From: an uncultured bacterium
Lineage (GTDB): Bacteria > Bacillota > Clostridia > Oscillospirales > Oscillospiraceae
Assembly (NCBI GenBank): GCA_905215665.1
Contig: CAJMQR010000029.1
Coordinates: 1-11,091 of the forward strand
Length of the DNA: 11,091 bases
Direction: 5' to 3'
A program made the position numbers and the translations under genes. The notes under the pieces were generated by a model. That model was not told the DNA's origin. It saw only the letters and a list, made by a program, of their open reading frames with translations, and made no database searches. Within the stretch, counting starts at the first letter, position 1; every line of letters begins with the position of its first letter. Shown piece after piece: positions 6,697-11,091 of the stretch.

Positions 6697-6725
6697 ATTT
6701 TACCATCATTCGCGGTCATTGTAAA
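6697..6725 (-). promoter_or_regulatory. Sigma-A type promoter of rodA
   Basis: On the minus strand, TTTACA (6725-6720) and TAAAAT (6702-6697) are separated by 17 bases, each one mismatch from consensus. Transcription would start near 6690, just ahead of the GGAGGTGA site. Confidence 0.58.
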
Positions 6726-6739
6726 CAAAAAAGTATGTT

Positions 6740-6768
6740 TTGCAAAAAACCGGGGGATATGATACAAT
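6740..6768 (+). promoter_or_regulatory. Sigma-A type promoter of tsaE-tsaB-upp
   Basis: TTGCAA (6740-6745) and TACAAT (6763-6768) are separated by 17 bases, with TGA directly before the -10 (extended type). Transcription would start near 6775, about 25 bases before the tsaE ATG at 6800. The rodA and tsaE -35 boxes are back to back only 14 bases apart, so the two polymerases could hinder each other. Confidence 0.66.
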
Positions 6769-6799
6769 AGGGGCGATCAAAAGCAGAGGTCGTGAAGCA

Positions 6800-7237
6800 A
6801 TGCAGTTTATCACACACAGTCCGGAGGAGACAGAGCTTCTGGGCCAACGGCTGGGAGAGACGCTCTCCGGCGGGGAAATTGTCGCCTATCAGGGCGGGCT
6901 GGGCGCGGGCAAGACCGCCTTCACCCGGGGGCTTGCCAGAGGGCTGGGGATTTCCATGCGGGTCACCAGCCCGACCTATACCATCGTCAACGAGTATACC
7001 GGCGGGCGGCTTCCTCTGTTTCATTTTGATATGTACCGTCTCGGCTCCGCCGAGGAGCTGTTTGACATCGGCTGGGAGGATTATCTGGCCCGGGACGGCG
7101 TCTGCGCGGTGGAATGGAGCGAAAACGTACAGGAGGCCATGCAGGGCGCGATCACCGTCCGCATGGAAAAGCGCTCGGAAAACACGCGCTGCATCAGGAT
7201 AGAGGGGAGTGCTCTGGATGCGGATTCTGGCATTTGA
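6800..7237 (+). CDS. tsaE: tRNA t6A biosynthesis ATPase TsaE
   Basis: TsaE is the P-loop ATPase that resets the TsaB-TsaD-TsaE complex making threonylcarbamoyl-adenosine (t6A) at position 37 of ANN-decoding tRNAs. The 145 residues match the usual family length. The Walker A loop GGLGAGKT is at 32-39, followed by the switch-like TSPTYTIVNEY at 56-66, FHFDMYRL at 75-82 and the conserved VEWSE at 104-108. The start at 6800 was chosen because transcription should begin near 6775 and AGAGGT lies nine bases upstream; an in-frame ATG at 6740 would overlap the promoter. The last 20 bases overlap tsaB, so the two are probably translationally coupled. Confidence 0.94.
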   Translation: MQFITHSPEETELLGQRLGETLSGGEIVAYQGGLGAGKTAFTRGLARGLGISMRVTSPTYTIVNEYTGGRLPLFHFDMYRLGSAEELFDIGWEDYLARDGVCAVEWSENVQEAMQGAITVRMEKRSENTRCIRIEGSALDADSGI

Positions 7238-7940
7238 AACTTCGGCAAGGGCGGCCTCCGTCGCCCTTTTGGAGGAGGAGACTCTTCTCGGGGAGTTCTA
7301 CCTGAACTGCGGGCAGACGCACAGCCGAACCCTGCTGCAGATGGCGCAGGAGCTTCTGGAAAACTGCGCCCTGACGCCCGCGGACGTGACGGCGGTGGCC
7401 TGCGCCGCCGGGCCGGGGAGTTTTACCGGTGTTCGCATCGGCGTGGCCGCGGCAAAGGGCTTTGCCTGGGGCCGGGAACTGCCCTGCGTCGGCGTATCGA
7501 CGCTGGAGGCAATGGCGCGTCAGGCGGGCTGCTTTGCGGGTGTGGTCTGCTGCGCCATGGACGCCCGCAGGCAGCAGGTCTACAACGCGCTGTTCGACAA
7601 CTCGGGCGGCGTCCCTGTCCGCCTGACACCGGACCGCGCGATTTCTCTGGCGGAGCTGGAGGAAGAGCTGAAAAAAATCGAAAAACCGAAAATAATGGTT
7701 GGCGACGGTGCAGAGCTGTGTTATAATACCCTCGGTAAGAAGGGCTCCGGCTGCATCCTTGCACCGGAGCAGACGAGAATGCAGCGCGCCTCCGGCGTGG
7801 CGCTGCTTGCGCGGGCGGCACTCCTTTCCGGGGCGGAGGCCAGCGGAGCGGCACTGACACCGAACTATCTGCGGCTTTCGCAGGCAGAGCGGGAACGTGC
7901 GGAGCGGCTGCGCACACAGAAGGAGTGTGACAATGGGTAA
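7218..7940 (+). CDS. tsaB: tRNA t6A biosynthesis scaffold protein TsaB
   Basis: TsaB is a catalytically inactive relative of TsaD that dimerises with it as scaffold of the t6A machinery. The 240 residues have the ASKHA-fold N-terminus MRILAFETSARAASVAL, the family signature GPGSFTGVRIG at 65-75, MDARRQQVYNALF at 114-126 and the typical C-terminal PNYLRLSQAERE at 215-226. I start at ATG 7218, preceded by AGAGGGGAG inside the tsaE end; a GTG nine bases earlier is possible but would lie on that site. The stop codon overlaps the next gene by eight bases. An AT-rich patch around 7665-7730 differs from the GC-rich surroundings and contains a promoter-like sequence. Confidence 0.94.
   Translation: MRILAFETSARAASVALLEEETLLGEFYLNCGQTHSRTLLQMAQELLENCALTPADVTAVACAAGPGSFTGVRIGVAAAKGFAWGRELPCVGVSTLEAMARQAGCFAGVVCCAMDARRQQVYNALFDNSGGVPVRLTPDRAISLAELEEELKKIEKPKIMVGDGAELCYNTLGKKGSGCILAPEQTRMQRASGVALLARAALLSGAEASGAALTPNYLRLSQAERERAERLRTQKECDNG
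7699..7727 (+). promoter_or_regulatory. Possible internal promoter for upp inside tsaB
   Basis: Within tsaB, TTGGCG (7699-7704) is followed after 17 bases by a perfect TATAAT (7722-7727) with TGT directly before it (extended -10). It lies about 205 bases before the upp start and would let upp be expressed separately from tsaE-tsaB. Coding constraints could create the match by chance, so this is only a candidate. Confidence 0.4.
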
Positions 7941-8565
7941 AGTTCAGGTTTTGGATCATCCGCTTCTGCAGCACAAGCTGTCGATTCTGCGCGACAAGAA
8001 CACGGGCGTCAAGGAATTCCGTGAGATCGTCGGCGAGATCGCGGCGCTGATGTGCTACGAAGCAACGCGCAGCCTTCCCACACAGGAGATCGAGATCGAA
8101 ACTCCGGTGGCAATGGCAAAGGTACGCGTTCTGGCCGGCAAGAAAATGGCAATCGTGCCGATCCTGCGCGCGGGTCTCGGCATGGTGGATTCCATGATTT
8201 CTCTGATCCCCTCGGCAAAGGTGGGGCATATCGGCCTGTTCCGCGATCCGCAGACGAAGGAGCCGGTGCAGTATTACTGCAAGATGCCGCCCGACATTTC
8301 CGAACGTCAGGTGTTTATTGTTGACCCGATGCTGGCAACGGGCGGCAGTGCCGCCGCCGCAATCTCCATTCTGAAGAATGAGTACGGCTGCAAGTCCATC
8401 ACCCTGATGGATATCATCGCCGCGCCGGAGGGCATCAAGGCCGTAACCACCGCCCACCCGGATGTGGATATCTATGTGGCGGCAGTGGATGAGTGCCTGA
8501 ACGACCATGCGTATATCGTTCCCGGTCTCGGAGACGCCGGCGACCGCATCTTCGGCACAAAATAA
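7933..8565 (+). CDS. upp: Uracil phosphoribosyltransferase
   Basis: Upp converts uracil and PRPP to UMP and pyrophosphate, the main uracil salvage step. The 210 residues match the family length. Visible motifs are the N-terminal VLDHPLLQHKLSILRDKNTG (6-25), the substrate-pocket stretch VPILRAGLGM (75-84), the PRPP loop VDPMLATGGSA (130-140) and the uracil-binding C-terminus YIVPGLGDAGDRIFGT (194-209). The ATG overlaps the tsaB end by eight bases, and AAGGAG lies seven bases upstream, inside tsaB. A terminator follows 12 bases after the stop, so upp closes the tsaE-tsaB-upp operon. In many Firmicutes this spot after tsaB holds rimI and tsaD, which are absent here. Confidence 0.97.
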   Translation: MGKVQVLDHPLLQHKLSILRDKNTGVKEFREIVGEIAALMCYEATRSLPTQEIEIETPVAMAKVRVLAGKKMAIVPILRAGLGMVDSMISLIPSAKVGHIGLFRDPQTKEPVQYYCKMPPDISERQVFIVDPMLATGGSAAAAISILKNEYGCKSITLMDIIAAPEGIKAVTTAHPDVDIYVAAVDECLNDHAYIVPGLGDAGDRIFGTK

Positions 8566-8577
8566 CCTGTTTTCCCT

Positions 8578-8630
8578 CCCGGTCCGCAGAAAGCCCTTCG
8601 GACTTTTTTGCGGGCCGGGTTCCGTTTTTC
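8578..8630 (+). terminator. Intrinsic terminator after upp
   Basis: CCCGGTCCGCA (8578-8588) pairs with TGCGGGCCGGG (8609-8619), 11 pairs with one wobble. The enclosed GAAAGCCCTTCGGACTTTTT adds an imperfect inner stem capped by a TTCG-type tip. A T-rich tail (TTCCGTTTTTC) follows. It lies 12 bases past the upp stop and separates that operon from the flippase transcript. Confidence 0.8.
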
Positions 8631-8639
8631 CTCCCGCTG

Positions 8640-8648
8640 TGGTATAAT
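8640..8648 (+). promoter_or_regulatory. Extended -10 promoter upstream of the flippase gene
   Basis: TGGTATAAT is a perfect extended -10 (TGnTATAAT); the wider context CTGTGGTATAAT is a strong Firmicutes form. The -35 position 17 bases upstream (8620-8625, TTCCGT) is poor, but extended -10 promoters often tolerate this. Transcription would start near 8655 and run through about 245 bases of hairpin-rich leader before the TTG start at 8899. Confidence 0.6.
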
Positions 8649-8717
8649 CCGGATAACAGGATTACTGTGACCTGTTCATACCGGTTCTTGATAAAAAGCT
8701 TTCAAAGGTTTTCATCG

Positions 8718-8730
8718 AGAATCAGCATCA
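8718..8730 (+). repeat. Direct repeat, left copy
   Basis: AGAATCAGCATCA, repeated with one mismatch at 8871-8883, 153 bases downstream. Each copy follows a TTCTTGAT-containing hairpin. Confidence 0.75.
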
Positions 8731-8870
8731 TACCAGAATCGGATAAAAAGGTTTAAAACCTTTTTGTAGCGCCAAAGGCGCGTCAGATTCTGCATGGGAC
8801 GGCACAGCGTGCCTTAGGCACGCTGTGAGTGTGCGTAGCACACGGGATTCTTGATTAAACTTTTGAATCA

Positions 8871-8883
8871 AGAATCAGTATCA
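8871..8883 (+). repeat. Direct repeat, right copy
   Basis: AGAATCAGTATCA, 12 of 13 bases identical to the left copy at 8718. It ends four bases before the GGGAG of the flippase ribosome binding site, so the repeat region abuts the translation start. Confidence 0.75.
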
Positions 8884-8898
8884 GATGGGAGAGCGGGC

Positions 8899-10428
8899 TT
8901 GAAAAAGAACGGAGAATTTCGGTCGGTCGGCGGCGTGCTGCTGATTCTGCTGCTGGGGAAATGTCTTTCCCTTGCGGCAAATCAGGCATATCTTTCCTTT
9001 TTTGGCGCGGAAAACGAGCGCCTGAACATCTTTTCATGGGCGCTGCAAATTCCCGGTTATCTTTTTCAGAGCGCCGGTACGGCGCTGGTCAGCGTGGTCA
9101 TCCCTGTCTACGCCTCTCTGCGCGCTACGAGGCGGGAGCGGGAAGCCGGCCGTTTCGCCTCCAATCTGCTCAGCGTCTGCACGCTGTTTGCGGCGCTCGT
9201 GTGCGCCGCCGGGCTTTGCCTCTCCGCCGTCCTGCCGGAGCTGACGGAGTTCGGTGAGAAGGCATACGCCTCCTTCTGCCTGCGGCTGGTCATGCCGGTG
9301 GTCATCTGCTATTGCCTGACCTGCATTTTACAGGGGCTTTTGCAGACGGCGGGACGCCATGCCGCGGCCGCCGCGGTCAATCTTCCAGGCGGCGTTCTGA
9401 TTCTGCTCTATCTTGCCTTCTTCGCGCGGCGCTACGGCGTAACGGGTCTGCTGGTGACGGTGGTTTTCGGCCTGTTTTTGCAGGTCGTAATGCTTGCCGT
9501 TCCGGCGCGGCGGGCGGGATTCCGTTACCGGCCGACGCTGGATCTGAGAGACGGAACGCTGCGCGCCGCAGGGCGGAACTGCCTGCCGGTGCTCTTCGGC
9601 GCGTCTGCCTATCAGTTGAGCCTGCTTTGCAATCACACAATTTTGTCCAACGTTGCGCCGGCATGGCTCAGCATGTTTCACCTGATACAGACGATTCTGA
9701 TCAGCCTCGTGACCGTCGTGACTACGGCCGTCAATTCCGTCGCCTATCCCACCCTGACCGCGCTGGCCGCAAGGGGTGAGACGGAGGAATACCGTCGTTT
9801 TCTCCGCGGGAAAATGAATCTTCTGATCTTCCTGCTCGTCCCCCTGACGCTCGGATTGGCTGTCCTCGGCCTGCCGGCGCTGCGTTTGCTGTCTCTGCAC
9901 GGGAAAATGACGCAGAGGGACATCCTGACCGAATACGGATTCCTGCTCTCCGGCGCCGGCTGTATCGTCTTTCTCGGCCTGAAGGAGCTGGCGGACCGGG
10001 CGCTGTACGCCCTGCACACCACCAAGCTCTCCGCGGCCGCCAATGCGCTGATTCTGCTTGCCGACCTGCCGCTCTGCTGGTTTCTGAGCCGTTTTACCGC
10101 GCTCGGCGCCTTCGGTATTCCGCTGGGATACAGTCTGTCCGTGGCGGCGGGAACGCTTTTCCTGTTGTGGAGACTGCGCAAAAAGCTGGGCGGCTACGGC
10201 GGCGGCATTGCGGAAACGCTGGGGAAAACGCTTCTGTCCGGCGCGGTGATGGCGGGCGCGGCCGGCGGCAGCTTTGCGCTGCTTTCCGGCCCGCTCTCCG
10301 ATACGTTTTTCGGTCGGCTCTGTGCAGTCGCGCTGTCGGCGCTGCTGGGCGCGGCGGTGTTTCTTCTTGTCTCCCGCGCGCTGAAAGCCCCGCCGGTCAT
10401 GGAGCAGCTTCGGAGGAAAAAAGCATGA
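8899..10428 (+). CDS. MurJ/MviN-family (MOP superfamily) lipid-linked glycan flippase, divergent
   Basis: A 509-residue protein with about 13-14 hydrophobic segments in the arrangement of the MurJ/MviN branch of the MOP exporters, which flip undecaprenyl-linked sugars across the membrane. Family landmarks are FFGAENERLNIFSWALQIPGYLF (34-56), ending the first helix and opening the second, VIPVYASLRATRREREAGRF near 68-86, and LKELADRALYALHTTK at 361-376. Arginines that E. coli MurJ needs (R18, R24, R52, R270, numbering from memory) align here with K21, A27, F56 and about Q264/T265, and D39 with N43. Transport of lipid II is therefore doubtful; another lipid-linked glycan is possible. I chose the TTG at 8899 (MKKNGEF), preceded by GGGAGAG. 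An in-frame TTG at 8851 lies inside hairpin F with no ribosome binding site, and the ATG at 8885 meets a stop at once. The end overlaps the next gene by ATGA. Confidence 0.82.
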   Translation: MKKNGEFRSVGGVLLILLLGKCLSLAANQAYLSFFGAENERLNIFSWALQIPGYLFQSAGTALVSVVIPVYASLRATRREREAGRFASNLLSVCTLFAALVCAAGLCLSAVLPELTEFGEKAYASFCLRLVMPVVICYCLTCILQGLLQTAGRHAAAAAVNLPGGVLILLYLAFFARRYGVTGLLVTVVFGLFLQVVMLAVPARRAGFRYRPTLDLRDGTLRAAGRNCLPVLFGASAYQLSLLCNHTILSNVAPAWLSMFHLIQTILISLVTVVTTAVNSVAYPTLTALAARGETEEYRRFLRGKMNLLIFLLVPLTLGLAVLGLPALRLLSLHGKMTQRDILTEYGFLLSGAGCIVFLGLKELADRALYALHTTKLSAAANALILLADLPLCWFLSRFTALGAFGIPLGYSLSVAAGTLFLLWRLRKKLGGYGGGIAETLGKTLLSGAVMAGAAGGSFALLSGPLSDTFFGRLCAVALSALLGAAVFLLVSRALKAPPVMEQLRRKKA

Positions 10429-11091
10429 GGGTGTTGTTTCTGCTCAATTACGCCGGCTGCGGCGGCGCGGAGAACTATGTGCAGGGGCTGATTGAGTGCC
10501 TGCACCCGCACACGGCGCAGTGCATCCTGTGCTGCAATGCCGAAGGTCCGCTCTCCGAGCGCATGCGGCGCATGGGCGTGGAGGTGCTGCACCTGCCCAT
10601 GCGCCACCCCTTCGACCGGCGCGCAGCAAAAGCGCTGGCCGCCTATTGTATTGGCAACCGTATCGATATCGTCCACGCACAGTTTCCGCGGGAAAACATG
10701 ATCGCGCTGCGCGCGCGCCGTTTCGGCAGCCCCGCGCAGGTGGTCTATACGGCGCATCTTTCCCGCCGCCAGCCTCTGCGCTGGCGGATTCTGAACCGGA
10801 GATATCTGCGCGGCAACGCCGCGGTGATTGCCCTGCAGGAGGAGCAGAAGCCGCTCCTGCTGCGTAACGGCGTCCCGGAGGAGCTTCTGCGTGTGATTCC
10901 CAACGGCGTTGCGCCGCCGGAGACGCCCGTCCTCCGCCCTCCGGCACAGGGGACGCTTACCCTGCTGACCATGGCGCGGTTCTCGCCGGAAAAGGGGCTG
11001 CTCTTCCTGTGCGATGCCGTGGCCGCTTTGCGAGAAAAAACGGCGGTTCCCTTCCGCCTTGTGCTGCTGGGCGACGGCCCGCAGAGAAAGA
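10425..11091 (+). CDS. GT4-family glycosyltransferase, 3' end beyond window
   Basis: The frame is open from ATG 10425 to the window edge, giving 222 residues of a GT-B fold enzyme (usual length about 350-380). The N-terminal acceptor domain begins MRVLFLLNYAGCGGAENYVQGL, with the GGAE loop at 13-16. DIVHAQFPREN is at 81-91, VYTAHLS at 107-113, and the linker RVIPNGV at 156-162 is typical of GT4 enzymes. The donor domain starts LLTMARFSPEKGL at 180-192, containing the conserved R and K of the nucleotide-sugar phosphate site, and continues to LLGDGPQRK, where the sequence stops; the later EX7E motif is not visible. The donor and acceptor sugars cannot be told. Its ATG overlaps the flippase stop (ATGA) with GGAGG upstream, so the two are translationally coupled and probably act on the same glycan. 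Confidence 0.92.
   Translation, partial: MRVLFLLNYAGCGGAENYVQGLIECLHPHTAQCILCCNAEGPLSERMRRMGVEVLHLPMRHPFDRRAAKALAAYCIGNRIDIVHAQFPRENMIALRARRFGSPAQVVYTAHLSRRQPLRWRILNRRYLRGNAAVIALQEEQKPLLLRNGVPEELLRVIPNGVAPPETPVLRPPAQGTLTLLTMARFSPEKGLLFLCDAVAALREKTAVPFRLVLLGDGPQRK

Larger units (their letters stand above)
8685..8883. repeat. Hairpin-rich repeat region upstream of the flippase gene
   Basis: This non-coding stretch, in the only gap above 300 bases, holds at least six tightly packed inverted repeats. (A) TTCTTGAT 8685-8692 with 8714-8721, one wobble. (B) AAAAAGGTTT 8745-8754 with 8756-8765, perfect. (C) GCGCC 8769-8773 with 8777-8781. (D) CACAGCGTGCC 8803-8813 with 8817-8827, perfect. (E) GTGTGC 8829-8834 with 8838-8843. 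(F) GATTCTTGATT 8846-8856 with 8866-8876, perfect. An outer pair CAGAATC/GATTCTG (8734-8740, 8786-8792) encloses B and C as a three-way junction. C, D and E have three-base loops. Stems A and F belong to a direct repeat, TTCTTGAT...ATCRAGAATCAGYATCA. The packing looks like a composite of interspersed (REP/MITE-like) units; a structured regulatory leader is the alternative. No protein or known RNA family was recognised. Confidence 0.8.

Noticed and set aside
7423..8508. Long minus-strand open frame (361 codons) opposite tsaB and upp
   Set aside because: It spans two conserved overlapping genes on the other strand and its sequence shows no domain.
8493..8756. Plus-strand open frame of 87 codons across the end of upp and the following gap
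   Set aside because: It begins inside upp in another frame, runs through the terminator and promoter, and has no Shine-Dalgarno.
8745..8765. AAAAAGGTTT/AAACCTTTTT palindrome read as an intrinsic terminator
   Set aside because: The stem is AT-rich with essentially no loop, and a good terminator already exists at 8578-8630. It fits better as part of the hairpin array.
8685..8883. CRISPR array or known riboswitch
   Set aside because: The repeated units are only two and unequal, with no regular spacers; none of the conserved cores of the riboswitch classes I know could be recognised.

Overview
The window looks like chromosomal DNA from an endospore-forming, GC-rich member of the Clostridia, probably Oscillospiraceae/Ruminococcaceae-like. 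The grounds are the dipicolinate synthase pair dpaA-dpaB (a spore-specific pathway), a long-form HPF, two small Firmicutes families (DUF4364, DUF2087), strong GGAGG-type ribosome binding sites and good sigma-A style promoters in most gaps. The genus is inference. I see no rRNA, tRNA, CRISPR array, transposase or phage gene.

Layout. 1-467 (-): 5' part of hpf, with its C-terminus beyond the left edge. 550-1092 (-): DUF4364 protein. 1209-2618 (+): dpaA-dpaB, ending at a bidirectional terminator shared with the convergent pair ahcY-DUF2087 (4358-2772, -). 4505-5476 (+): rhomboid-fold membrane protein that appears to lack the protease catalytic pair and carries a C-terminal Cys/His zinc-binding-like module. 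It converges on rodA (6671-5520, -) across a perfect 17-bp inverted repeat. 6800-8565 (+): tsaE-tsaB-upp, three overlapping genes. 8566-8898: the only gap above 300 bases; it holds a terminator, an extended -10 promoter and a dense array of hairpins with a direct repeat. 8899-11091 (+): a MurJ/MviN-type flippase overlapping (ATGA) a GT4 glycosyltransferase that runs off the right edge.

How the genes relate. Most of the window is housekeeping: ribosome hibernation (hpf), tRNA t6A modification (tsaE, tsaB), pyrimidine salvage (upp), S-adenosylhomocysteine removal (ahcY), and cell elongation and peptidoglycan polymerisation (rodA). Spore DPA synthesis is inserted among these. Divergent pairs (DUF4364/dpaA, ahcY/rhomboid-like, rodA/tsaE) share short promoter regions. 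The last two genes look like the start of a module making and exporting a lipid-linked glycan. The flippase lacks the arginines known to be essential in E. coli MurJ, so it may not move lipid II.

The least ordinary items are the hairpin array before the flippase gene, the divergent MurJ-like protein, the rhomboid pseudoprotease with a Cys/His tail, the operator-like dyad centred on the hpf transcription start, and upp in a t6A operon. I did not find a clearly new defence or mobile system.
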